Under the pieces are notes generated by a model, which worked only from the letters and a program-made list of their open reading frames with translations, had not been told where the DNA came from and did no database searches. A DNA stretch of 64,000 nt, from assembly GCA_964019165.1 (NCBI GenBank), contig OZ025270.1, positions 16,287,659-16,351,658 of the forward strand, in the 5' to 3' direction. Shown here in pieces: positions 53,947 through 64,000 of this stretch. Positions within the stretch are counted from its first letter, which is position 1; each line of letters begins with the position of its first letter. The translations under genes and the position numbers were made by a program. This DNA comes from Mastigias papua (lineage: Eukaryota; Cnidaria; Scyphozoa; Rhizostomeae; Mastigiidae).

Positions 53947-56900
53947 GTAGCACTGTCTTATCTGTTCAGAGACGATGACTATCAAAGGCTTCCAATTCTA
54001 CCTCTTAACATTTCCGTGAATGAAAATCCCTGCATTCCTTTCATTCGAAAGCCATTTCAAACTATCAAACGATCAAACTATTCAAAGCTGAGCCTAAACT
54101 ATGACAGAGGTAACGGCATGGAACTACTATTTAGGAGACTTCATAGACAGAACCTGTGGATATATTCTAAATTACCATGCCCATTCCCTACAAGACACGA
54201 TTCCATGCCTCTGTTCCTCTTGCAAGAAAATTTTGCAACTGCAGCATCTACTAATTCTACCATCATTAACTTTCATTCTAAACTTCACTATCTGGGGTGT
54301 CAAGACTACCATCAGAACTCAGGAGCACTGCTCCCAGGCGTTGGGCACTTGCAACAGAAAACATTGAAAACAATACAACTTCCGGTTCATGCATTACAAA
54401 TTGGGATGAAATAAAAAGGACTAGAAAATTACCTCTTCATCACATTGTACTGATAAGAGCGACTGCTGGTCAACAAATCGTGATAGTTCAGCATCAGCAT
54501 GCGAGAGTGCTGAGACAATTTTACTTTCCATTTCACTAGAAAGTTCCTACAAAGAAAAAATTGTTATTCACCTTTTCAACTTGAGATACGTGTAAAGGGA
54601 ATTGCCCGGCTAAACTACACCATATTTACATTGGATCCTACAAAAGGGACAAATTCTCAAATACTTTTAAAGTACAGAGAAATTATTAACTATAAAATTA
54701 GAAAGGATTATAAGCTCATAAGACTAATACAAGAGAAACAATAAACGACCAATAATTCTTACGTAACATTTACATGCATTTGAGATAAAACTTGACAAAA
54801 ACGAATTTAGCCTTGCAAAGCATGCCTCGATGGCCTAAACGATCAACTGTACACAAACAATTCCAACTATAAATGAAATATCATTAACATATTAATTAGG
54901 TCATGAACATATGCTGTATCATTTAATCCTGCAAAAAATTGACTTGTAATTGAGTGCAGATAAGTACTTACTCGAAATATGGCTTACAAAGCAAAACTAA
55001 CTACTGACTACGATAGTAGCACAATTAAATTCGTTATGAAGAAAATAGTTAAAATAAGCCTCCCCCCCCCCATTTAATAAACCTCCCCGGTCATTGACTT
55101 TGATTCTTTCACAGAAATTCCACAGTTCTAATCAGCGCTTCTCTCGCTAATAAGCAATTTATTTTATAACACTCCTCTCTTATAAGCCCCCTCTGGAACC
55201 TCAAGAATTAAACTAGTCCCATCGGGTTCACTGTTATCAAGATTATGAAAGTCACAAACCTCGGTAAATGTGTAGGAGGGGCAGATTGGTGGCTTTTTAC
55301 AAGAGAAGCTACCTTATGCAAGGGGCTCATATTTGGTGCGATAATATATTTTCCCTATCAAGCAGTAGAACAAGGATCAACCAAGTTGCTGATGGTAATA
55401 GGGCCCGCAAAGACAATAAACAGGGTGGACCCTGGATGCCATGGCATCCAGACATCCCTTGCTAGTCTGTCCTTGCAACATATAAATGACTCCGACAAGA
55501 TAACCATTGTCTATGAATACGAGGTTGTTAGAACATTGTCTGCCAAAGCACTAAAGATAATCTTGTCATACAGTAACAATAGACATTTGTAACTTATTTC
55601 AGGAGCGTGTCCAATAAATCCTAAAGGCATATAAGATAACTAAAATCAATAATGTAACAATCGTGGTTTACAAGGATAAGTAAGATTATGTATCTCTCGG
55701 GAATTAAGTTTGATGCGTGCCTTTTGTCTTTTGAAATACTGTGTCAACATTCTGTTCTTTGGAATACTGTATTAATAATTTGCTGTTGCTTAACTTCACC
55801 CAAATATGAAGACGCTTACAAATCAACATTGATAGCTAAATGTTCTCAGAAGAAGACTGACGGGATCAATCTCCTTTTCCCAAAGAACCAAATACCTTGA
55901 TAAATGATTTGCAACGAAAAATCTGCATGCCATAGGAAATCCCCACATTCCATATGTAAGAGTGAATAAAGCATATGAAACAAAGAAGTAATGAGTCCCA
56001 GAAAGACGTCTAAACAAATTTCTTCACTTACTGGGTCAGGGGTTTGCAACAGCAAATTTACTAGCCCAGATATACTATTGATGTTCAATACATAAAGCCA
56101 ATCGAAGTTCATCTGGTTCTGGTTTGAAAATCTAGTTTGAAGCACAATAAAAATGGCCAAAACCTGAATAACACACTGCTATTGAATGCAACAAGCATTA
56201 GAGGCACAACTCTTTTCTGTATAAATTACAATTCTCACGGAAAGAACTACAGAACTGAGGAGTTCTATGCATTCCAAGATCACGTTACAAAATATGCGAC
56301 TCCGTGACCACATTCTCTATATATAGAATTAATATCAAAAATTAACTTCACGCAAAGTTCATGGTTATCCTACTTAACAAAAAACTCAATGAAAATGTAA
56401 GAAATGTGGGTTTGATTAATCTAGGGTCGGGCGAAAGGTTTCTTATTGGTAATCTCTAACTATAAACGTGGCTAAAACTGGGTGTTAGCTTAGCCACTTC
56501 ATACTGATAAAATCTTTCATACCGGTTTCAATGTCCAGAGCTGTTCATTGACTTCGCTGATAAACGCCTTTGCATGATTCACAAAGTCGCAGACACGACC
56601 ACGTGTTAATGGCTGGAAAATAGAAGGTACATTGCTGAAAATAACGCAACTCAACTATTGGACTGACAGCAATGTACAGGACTCACAATTAGGCATTACA
56701 AATACAAACGGTTCTGTCCAGAAAAAGAAGACAAAGACGGCTCTCTTAAACGTATGCGAGTAGGTTCTTCGCATTTCGTCATAGCCAGGTGAGATTTGGC
56801 CCTGGTTGCAAAGTGGTGATCGGTACCCGGGCCCTTTGATATTGCATCATTACGGGCTTTCTTAGTTTCTTCATTAATTATTGCTGGCACGTCTTCTCTG

Positions 56901-59248
56901 CTACACTCTGAAGCGGCCTTGTTAAATTGCTAGCCAAACCGCCCCTGGTCATGACCACGTGTTATGCCATCGTTTCGGTGCAAATATCTACTTAGGTAAA
57001 CACCGGCCTAAGGAGTCCGGCGATCTAGTGCCTATCGTAATGAAAACTTCAAAGACCATCTATTCAAAAGTTACTTGAATATAGCTTTTTCATAACAAAA
57101 CGTGTCAAAAAAGGGGCACTCAAACAAATCAGGGCAGTGGAATCTTTGAACTCTCTGTTAAATAACTAGCACGTCTGGAGCTGGATATGTCAACTGAAGT
57201 TGATCTTAATGAAGCGACGTGCTATGAAGACTTTTGACTTAAGCATCTCGCAAGCCCCACCAGTCACTTGTATGATACCTGCTATGTGACAAAAACCAGA
57301 CTTTATAAAATCGAAAACCATACTTTGCTCTTTCAAGACCATAAAACAAAAGCAAAACCACACTAAAATAGGCCTAATTATACGATAATAAAAAATTCTA
57401 TGAAGATCGGTAAACAGTGCATAATTTGTAGTGTAACTTAGCAAGGAAAGGAGAAGATGACCTAAGATGAATTAGGAAACAGGCCATCTTATATAGCGTA
57501 GACATGGTGCTTTTGAGGAAGCTAAAAGATAGCAGGGCAACAAATGGATCTATTTGCACTAAAAACCAATAAAACCATAAAACTAAAAGACAATGATTTA
57601 AAAGTAACCAAAAGTATAGGAAGAGAAACACACCTCTGATCTGGTTCTTTCGATTTGTTCGATGGTACTATTCATAACAACTGCTGACTGGTATAGTTCT
57701 TGTTGAACTTCAGAGCATATCATTGATACTGCTTTTATCCTGAAACATAAACTCGTCTTTACCATGACATTACCATGACATTACCATGACATTACCATGA
57801 CATTGCAATGTAGTAGAGCTAGGAATTAAGACAGAGAGGCCTACAACACGCTAATAGAGTTTTCTTGTTCATACTCATCAAAAACACTGCAGATACTGAA
57901 TTTCAATAATATTGCAGTCCTTTCAGAGTATCAAAAATGCACATGCTGATAGGGATAACGACAAATCTTACCCTCTAACGAGAGACAAAATTGAGTTAGA
58001 TAATGGGTTGATAAGGTCTTCTTCTTCAGATGTCAGAGGTTCGTTGATTCTATCCATTTTTCCCTGTTTCAGTTCATTCCAAGATCGTAAAGTCTCTTCG
58101 AACTCCTTTACAAAGACAAAGAGAGATGAAAAATGGGTAAGAATAACGAATAACACGGATAGCTGAGGAAATACGAAAATAGCTCAACAAGTCGATAGAA
58201 TGAAATACTATTCAGTACGTAAGTTTTGTCAGTGCCCTAATAAAGTTACCAGACAGGGACTTAAACACTGGATCTAAGTATTTCATAACTGCAAAGTGGT
58301 AAAAGAGAAACATTTATGGGATATGTTGAGATATAGAATATGCTAAAAGACATTGAAACTAGACTTCCGCAAGAACACTTGGATAAAAACTATGCGTTAA
58401 CAACAAAGATGGGGAAACAACCAAGGGTAGTCAGAACAACCGAGTCCTGTATCAAATATGTCAAATTTCGGTGTCTATCGTTAATTATAAATGTGTCATG
58501 AATTCCTTTTCAGGGAATGACTTTTCAAGTTCCAGCTTTCGAAGATCTTGGGTTTTCACTCCTTATATTCAGTGTCTAGTAAGGTATTAAAGCGTACATG
58601 ATTCGCGTAGGTGATGGCTACTTAATTCAGACAAACACAACTAGTCTCTGATTATATCATCATTTAAATATTTGCGGGAAATTACAACATCAGGACTTGA
58701 GGTTTATTTTCCTTGTCAAAGAGGAGGAAATTCAAAAAACAGTAAACTTCTAGCAAAGGAAAAATGAGCTACAAACTCATTCATTTCATAAAGCTTTAAG
58801 GATAAGGTAGAATAAAAATTTCCACTTCCAGATCTGAGAAAGAGCATCCTCACTAAAACATGCGCACGCAAATTGTATTAGTAAACAATACAAAAATCAC
58901 ATATTCCAAAAATATACAACACGCAATCAAAACCCATTGAAAAGAGCATATTGGAGGATATGTTCTCAATTTGATCATAGAATGGCATATCAGTGGTTTA
59001 ACAAGAAGGGAGATTAAATTAAGGATGAAGAATAATAGTGCCAACATACAACGGAAATCGATTTGACCTGCTTGAAACTCAAATTCGATTATCAAGGCCG
59101 TGATCAATCCGTTAAAAATATTGGCGAGGAAAGCTAAGCAGTAAACTAATTCTGAATTATGGATCAGTCAAATTTTGAGTTCCTTGTAAAGCCATGTCTG
59201 ATCAAATTAGTAGTGCAAAACTTTAGGTATTTGCGCTTTGATCGTCAT

Positions 59249-59312
<64 letters not shown>

Positions 59313-62300
59313 CCCCACCCTCGAACAAGCCCCAATGGGGAATATCTGAATTCAGTATAATACAGATTAAAATCAACGAAAATAAAACAATTCAGCTATT
59401 GGTTTGCCTATTTGACGAGAAAAACTGTCCAACTTTCTCCTCCTTGATTCCATCTCGATTTATATTTAATTCAAAAGTATTTTATATTGAAAAATGATAT
59501 AAGATATTGTCTTTGGTAGAGCTGAGGACCTCTAAACTTAATAAGGCCTCCCCTCGAATAGGCCTCCCCTCGAATAGGCCCCCTCGAATAAACCCCACCC
59601 ACGAAATCATTTCTGACAAATAAGCCCTCGTAGGGATAATCAAGTCATTAAGGTATATTTATACATCTATTATCAAGTATCCTACACATTCATCCTCTGC
59701 CGTTCCTTCTGGGCTACGTGCATGCCATCTTTCTATGCGTTGTGGTGAATTTTTCACACACAGTTCGCAACGAATTTCTTTGCTACATTACAATCGCGTC
59801 TCTGGTACTACGAATAAATGTCCATAGAGCAAGGAAGAGAGTCATCCCATGTACGATTCCGAAAGTTGGGAAGTGTCTGTTAGAGTTGGCATTTTCCAAG
59901 GTCGCCGGCATAGTGAGGTAGGGTGGTCAGTTCCTCTCCCCGCCGCCTTAACTCTCCAGTGTTGATACTTGGTGCCCATTTGCTGCTGAGTGGACAGTGA
60001 GTGAGCATCCCAACTATGGCCCTATGGCTCGGCTCGAACCACCAATGTTCTACTCAGCAGTCGAGCACTTTAACCACCCGGCCACTCACCAACCATCCAT
60101 AGAATACACAATCAAGCTATAAGTAAATACACAAACTTACTCTGTCTCTGATAAGCATTGGCATTCTATTCTTATGAACAATATGAACGATTCCAGGCTC
60201 TTGGAGCCACGCCTCTCCATCAACTTGCACAGGGACAGACTCATCTGTTATTGTTATCTTGACCGTATGGCACTGTGCAATGCGGCAGTGCTGCATTCCA
60301 CCAAACACTTTTGACATGCCCATCTGGCTGGCCCGCAAGACAGCAACAACTTCAAGCATTCGATCGTCGAAAGATGGCGGATAAAAGCCCTAACAAATGA
60401 TGCTCTATATCAATATGGTTCGTTTTAGTACATGTGAAAAGCATTCATTTAACTGACAATAACAAGAAACGTAAACTAAATGCCATCACATAGACATGAA
60501 TCCCTTCACTGCAGTTCTTGGATTGCTAAAATGCTACTGTGTTCATAGCAAGAAAGGATATATGGCGCGGCTGCGAGGCCAAGGTACACGGTACTATGAG
60601 AGTACGAAATCAAAACTCTAAAGGTTTGAGTCCAATACTGATCAAAACAATACATAAGAGTCAACTCAGTTGCAAATCTCCTCGCAGATCGACAAAGCAT
60701 TGACTAGACAAGATATTCCGGCACAAATTAACTTTTACAAGCCCACAGCAGCAGAGCTGCTGTCACATCATCATCATCATCATCAATTTATTTACAGTTG
60801 GCTGTATTTATAGCTAAAAAAGATAAACTAACTCTAAAACTAAGAGACTAAAAAAAAGAGAATATAAATACAGAACTAAGCAAAAAACCCTAAATTATAT
60901 TGTATTAGTTACCTAAAAACCTAAATTATATTAGTATAATTTTCATCACATAAGAAATCGTGCCTATCTGCGAAGCATGCGGAAAGAAAAAAATAATAGA
61001 AGATCATGAATTAGTATACTCACATTCACTTCTTTCTTCGTTCCCCAAAAATTTGCTCCGCCCATGTAACTGAAAAAGAAAAGTTAATATAAAGGATAGG
61101 CACATATAAATATATATGTAGTCTTAAAGTATTGATGTCGCAAAGAGCAGTTGTGATAAGCAGAAAAAAATTTGAGGTAGAAAGACAAAAATAAGGCGTT
61201 ATAAGTATGGAACGCGTTTCATCCTTTCAGTGAGGAATCTTCAGCCTAAAAGTTGTAGTTGTGAAAGTAGTTACAGGTAGAAGTACAAATGCACATTTAA
61301 ACATATAAACAAACATGAACATATGCATGTAAATATACTTATATGAATAAGTAAGAAAGATGATGTGAATACTGATGAAGAAATTAAACCAAAATGCCTA
61401 TAAAATAATGAAGAATATACTTCTAACATCCTTATATAAATAAATATGATAAATATATACTATATAATATACTATATAATATAATATATAAAATAAATAA
61501 ATATATACTATATAATATACGCAACTCTTTATGTACAAAAAGAGTGTACCTTGGTATATTCAAGATTACAATTCCTTGCAAACTTGGTAAGTTAATAGCA
61601 TGTCCATCACACTAAGAAAACAAACAAGACTTTCCTTTCAGAATTACTATAACATAAAAATCTAAAGTAAAAGTTTAGTCGACAAGTTTTCAATTCTAAC
61701 ACCTTCAAAATAAATTGATGTATTCGTTGCCATAACAACGTCCCCATGTTACGCTTATCTTGACTTTTGTAACAAATAGATGTAAAATCATGATAGCATT
61801 ACTAACATTACTAATATAATATAAAAATCACAAGTGTTATAATAACAGTAAAATCTGCATACCCTAAATACATTCATGGGTAATTTCTTGGCCTTGCAAC
61901 TCTGAATGATCTAAATGAGTATCACAATTGGCCACTCAAATTAATTATAGAATCCACTCTCCTCTGCATTCCCTTGACTTGCCTTGTTCATTTTGTTTAC
62001 CCTCTTTCTTGATATATAAACTGACTTATTTATTTATGTATGTTAAATATTACTGACGATGGATCCCAGAATGGGTACAAAACTTCTAAACATAATGATT
62101 AAAGATTCGTGTCGAAAAAGCCTGATTAGTGACTGACATTAAATATCTGAAAAATAATTGCTTTTCTGTCGTCACTTTGATTCTATGGTTCAATGTAATA
62201 ACCTATTCACTTTTTACAAACTATTAATATATCTTTACCTCCAAATGAACATTCTTGTCCAAATTTTTATATGTACTGTTCACCATTTCTTTTCCACCAA

Positions 62301-62565
62301 GAACTCCATACCAGATCATATTTTTCTTCCGGCTTCTGCGGAAAAACGTTACGAAAGGAATTATAACCTGCCACAGGATGAAATTTGTTGTATACTAGCT
62401 TAATGCATATTTCGCAATTAACACACGAACCTTAACAAAACTTGATGTTGCATGCTCATGCTCCATGGCAACATAATTGATAAACACATAAAAGGTCTTT
62501 GGGAAGAATCCAATAGCGATGGAATATATATAAATATATATATATATATATTTATATATATAAAT

Positions 62566-62602
<37 letters not shown>

Positions 62603-63804
62603 TATAATATATTTATAATTGATTGTTAGATAAAGTTGTTATATATATATATATTTATATATATTTAACAACTTTATCTAAAAATCAATTATATTTCTTC
62701 AACAGCAGGAAGAAATTCGACACCAGAACACTTGAAAAAAATATTTACCTGCACTTTTCAGGATGTTCCTCTCTTCTGTTGTGAAAATCAAGGCAAATCT
62801 TTGCATCAATTCCGATCCCAAAGTAGTTGTTCATAACACATTTCTCCTTGAATGTTGACCTGCAACGTGAAACTAAGATTGAAGAAGGAACAAAGCTTAA
62901 AGTTTCGTCATGAACTAAAACTTACGCATGCAAAATCTCTCACACAGGTCCTGACATTCGAGGGTTGAACTTCAAGTAATGTATCTAACTATGAATCCCT
63001 ACCGCCATCCCACAAAATATGCTTAAATCCTATGTCATCGAGCAGGAAGGATGAAATCACAAATTAAATACATAGAAATAGATACATACTATCATGTCGC
63101 AAACTTTCAGCAGAAATTTATGCAAAAGAGAAAGAAATCTGAGCACTGCAATGCGATATCATGAGCATAAAAGGCCATTCGGTTTTTGGGGAAGCAGTAT
63201 GCTTTCAAAATATATTATACTATAACCTCAACGAAGAGCACAATAGGTCAAAGGTCAAAGGTTCCCATATGCATTTCATTTTCATTTGATTTATAAAAAT
63301 ACAGAGAGGTGGCCCTTCAGCCGAGGTTGCATCAGCCACAGCCCTTCAACCGAGGGTGATGCAACGAAAGGTGAATCATCCAGTTGGAGAAATATAAAGT
63401 TCACTATTGCACGCAAAAGTGGAGACAATGGTTAGGATATTAAAAGCACACTCTACACTCGTTATATTATGAAACATTGGACAACGACTGAAAGGTTAAG
63501 CTGAATTAATAACCAGATGTGAATGAATTCACGTGATATGATGACTAGAACCAAGTCTACAAAAATCAAAAGAGAGATACGTACAGATCTTCTGTCTTCT
63601 CAACCTCTGGCATCGCTGCAGCTGCAAGTGCATTAGCATTTGCGAGCAACACTCTGCTTATGAAACGATGGGTGATCTGTTGCTTTACAAACGACTTTGC
63701 AATCACGGTTCCTGGGAAAACAACAGTGTTTCCTTCCAGATGCTCTCTCATTACAGTTGCTGGCTTTAGAAGCCTGTACGATGGATTCATGTATCGAGTG
63801 GGGC
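50231..63804 (-). CDS. DGKH/DGKD-like: Type II diacylglycerol kinase (DGK delta/eta type), 3' part
   Basis: The enzyme phosphorylates diacylglycerol to phosphatidic acid, ending DAG signalling at membranes. Exons in transcript order: 63804-63585, 62859-62749, 62335-62239, 61611-61550, 61069-61024, 60389-60141, 58105-57972, 57739-57634, 56612-56523, 54546-54433, 51194-51043, 50347-50231. That is about 499 codons, with consistent phases except one gap noted below. Domains: linker, accessory catalytic domain ([20 protein letters not shown] to [10 protein letters not shown]), helical C-terminal region, SAM domain ([20 protein letters not shown] ... [17 protein letters not shown]). The split catalytic region plus C-terminal SAM is the delta/eta architecture. 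At least one exon (phase 0 in, phase 1 out) between 54433 and 51194 was not found. PH, C1 and catalytic domains lie right of the window. Confidence 0.92.
51043..51194 (-). CDS. DGKH/DGKD-like: DGK exon, first part of SAM domain
   Basis: [20 protein letters not shown], then [20 protein letters not shown], matching the SAM domain of DGK delta/eta ([24 protein letters not shown]). The donor at 51042-51041 (GTATGT) is chosen over 51044 because it keeps the frame into ELGITKVGH. Confidence 0.95.
52780..53080. repeat. (TTAG)n / (GTTA)n degenerate tetranucleotide array
   Basis: About 300 bp of TTAG units with TTTG, TTAA and CTAG interruptions, in the DGK intron. The interstitial position and degeneracy argue against telomeric origin. 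Confidence 0.93.
53858..53946. repeat. (ATCA)n tetranucleotide tract
   Basis: About 22 pure units; the poly-SINQ frame is an artefact. Confidence 0.97.
54433..54546 (-). CDS. DGKH/DGKD-like: DGK exon, helical C-terminal region
   Basis: [20 protein letters not shown] then [11 protein letters not shown], comparable with [23 protein letters not shown]. Acceptor tctttgtag, donor gtaatt; 38 codons. Confidence 0.86.
55040..55200. mobile_element. Degenerate GCCCC/CTCGAATAA-type fragment
   Basis: ataagcctccccccccccat, ataaacctccccgg and tataagccccctctgg resemble the subterminal words of the MITE family, but clear terminal repeats are missing. Confidence 0.45.
56032..56118 (-). CDS. Possible in-frame DGK cassette exon
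   Basis: 87 bp, [20 protein letters not shown] then NLLLQTPDP, ending at a consensus GTAAGT donor. Two acceptors (exon start 56118 or 56112) both keep phase 0. The flanking exons are also phase 0 to phase 0, so it could be included or skipped. No counterpart in vertebrate DGKs is obvious. Confidence 0.35.
56523..56612 (-). CDS. DGKH/DGKD-like: DGK exon, helical C-terminal region
   Basis: [20 protein letters not shown] then [10 protein letters not shown], comparable with [27 protein letters not shown]. Acceptor ctattttccag, donor gtatga; 30 codons, phase 0. Confidence 0.84.
57634..57739 (-). CDS. DGKH/DGKD-like: DGK exon, helical C-terminal region
   Basis: [20 protein letters not shown] followed by [15 protein letters not shown]. 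Sequence is divergent from vertebrates but phase and splice sites (acceptor tatgtttcag, donor gtgtgt) fit exactly. Confidence 0.82.
57972..58105 (-). CDS. DGKH/DGKD-like: DGK exon after the accessory domain
   Basis: [20 protein letters not shown] corresponds to AFESTLKSWEDKQ of DGK delta/eta, followed by an acidic stretch. Acceptor ttgtaaag, donor gtaaga. Confidence 0.92.
59255..59640. mobile_element. AT tract plus GCCCC/CTCGAATAA-type fragment
   Basis: A 54-bp AT tract runs directly into aaaagccccaccctcgaaca. Near 59545-59600, cccctcgaataggcctcccc is tandemly repeated, ending aaataagccctcgtagggat. Subterminal words match the MITE family; termini are not intact. Confidence 0.7.
59848..60096 (-). 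mobile_element. tRNA-derived SINE, minus orientation
   Basis: Reverse complement starts gttggtgagtggccgggtgg, with A-box-like tggccgggtgg and B-box ggttcgagccg, followed by the same body as 6621-6892 (ggatgctcactcactgtcc-like, tagtgaggtag in plus). It lacks the acctttt tail. Confidence 0.85.
60141..60389 (-). CDS. DGKH/DGKD-like: DGK exon, end of accessory domain
   Basis: 83 codons including [43 protein letters not shown] and [10 protein letters not shown], the most conserved end of the DGK accessory domain. Acceptor catttgttag, donor gtaagt, phase 0 at both ends. Confidence 0.97.
61024..61069 (-). CDS. DGKH/DGKD-like: DGK exon, GGANFWG motif
   Basis: [16 protein letters not shown], matching SYAGGTNFWGGTKEDD. 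Acceptor ctttttcag, donor gtgagt. Confidence 0.94.
61550..61611 (-). CDS. DGKH/DGKD-like: DGK exon, accessory domain
   Basis: [20 protein letters not shown], matching [20 protein letters not shown]. Acceptor gttttcttag, donor gtacac, ends phase 2. Confidence 0.95.
62239..62335 (-). CDS. DGKH/DGKD-like: DGK exon, accessory domain
   Basis: [20 protein letters not shown] then [12 protein letters not shown], matching [24 protein letters not shown] in vertebrates. Acceptor tttttccgcag, donor gtaaag. Confidence 0.95.
62524..62690. repeat. AT-rich block with a 25-bp inverted repeat
   Basis: AT/TTTA microsatellite (62524-62612), then arms 62617-62641 and 62666-62690, which are reverse complements with two mismatches (core agataaagttgtta) around an AT-only 24-bp loop. 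Located in the DGK intron 62336-62748. Confidence 0.85.
62749..62859 (-). CDS. DGKH/DGKD-like: DGK exon, start of accessory domain
   Basis: Reads [20 protein letters not shown], then [12 protein letters not shown], almost identical to DGK delta/eta. Acceptor cgttgcag, donor gtaaat. Confidence 0.96.
63585..63804 (-). CDS. DGKH/DGKD-like: DGK exon, linker before accessory domain
   Basis: Encodes [20 protein letters not shown] and then [20 protein letters not shown], corresponding to the IISKMLLANIDPFGATPF stretch before the accessory domain in DGK delta. Acceptor ttttattttag, donor gtacgt; starts with two bases and ends phase 2. Confidence 0.85.
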
Positions 63805-64000
63805 CTAAAATAAAACTCTTTCTCAGGAGCATATTCATTTCAAAACAAAAGAGCATATCTTGCTGAAAAATAACAGTACAAACTACGTTTATTCGTAATA
63901 GATAGAGAACTCATAAATCAAACAGACAGTCAATCGATCACACTTTTCGTGATGAGAGAAAATATAAAGAAAAAGAGATTAAGGAAGACAGTCTCGCTTT
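63805..64000 (-). other. DGK intron at the right window edge
   Basis: No exon visible. The upstream DGK exon must end one base into a codon and lies beyond the window. Confidence 0.65.

Larger units (their letters stand above)
51195..54432 (-). other. DGK intron region expected to hide a missing exon
   Basis: The exon before ends in phase 0, while the SAM exon starts with two bases, so an exon of length 3n+1 is needed here. The frame near 51253-51465 ([19 protein letters not shown]) has acceptor and donor words but the wrong phase. Repeats present: TTAG (52780-53080) and CAAT (53858-53946). Confidence 0.6.
58106..60140 (-). other. DGK intron with repeats
   Basis: A 2 kb intron with an AT tract (59255-59308), a GCCCC/CTCGAATAA-type fragment (59309-59640) and a SINE (59848-60096). 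Nothing recognisable in 58106-59254. Confidence 0.75.
60390..63584 (-). other. Short DGK introns between accessory-domain exons
   Basis: Introns 60390-61023, 61070-61549, 61612-62238, 62336-62748 and 62860-63584. Apart from the AT block at 62524-62690, a (ATC)n tract near 60767-60785, and a 60-bp repeat copy near 63455-63510 (attatgaaacattggacaac), I see nothing distinctive. Confidence 0.65.

Noticed and set aside
54016..54539. Plus-strand frames of 80-132 aa
   Set aside because: They overlap the antisense of a supported DGK exon (54433-54546) and have no recognisable similarity.

Overview
This is a 64 kb window of animal nuclear DNA. It is intron-rich and AT-rich, with GT-AG exons, long AC and AT microsatellites, short inverted-repeat transposons, a tRNA-derived SINE, a LINE fragment and a large satellite block. 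The gene set (MRE11, FSTL1, CDC26 and a SAM-containing type II diacylglycerol kinase) points to a metazoan, probably a marine invertebrate. I cannot name the phylum. Gene models were built by hand from translated similarity, matching intron phases and splice consensus; there is no transcript evidence.

Layout. (1) 623-15841, plus strand: the 3' part of MRE11, 11 exons, from nuclease motif V (GHEH) through the Rad50-binding region and a glycine/arginine-rich exon to the stop codon. Its introns hold AC and AT tracts, a SINE, a 124-bp near-perfect palindrome and a short inverted-repeat element. (2) 18220-45416, minus strand: a complete FSTL1-like gene, 9 coding exons, 285 codons: signal peptide, follistatin/Kazal module, two EF-hands and a Cys-rich C-terminal module. 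Its sixth intron (18959-32758) carries a 107-bp satellite array (about 57 monomers) split by a LINE fragment, a decayed reading frame and a 0.7 kb GC-rich minisatellite. (3) 47171-47398, plus: a single-exon CDC26, the small anaphase-promoting-complex subunit. (4) 50231-63804, minus: the 3' half of a DGK delta/eta-type diacylglycerol kinase, from the linker before the accessory catalytic domain to a C-terminal SAM domain and stop. Its 5' part lies beyond the right edge.

The genes alternate in strand: MRE11 and FSTL1 converge, FSTL1 and CDC26 diverge across about 1.75 kb, and CDC26 and DGK converge. The four proteins do unrelated jobs (double-strand-break repair, secreted signalling, cell-cycle proteolysis, lipid signalling), so nothing suggests a functional cluster. 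The most unusual DNA is the FSTL1 intron satellite. Each 107-bp monomer contains two neighbouring perfect 14-bp palindromes, monomer variants repeat in higher-order blocks, and a LINE is inserted at the centre of one palindrome.
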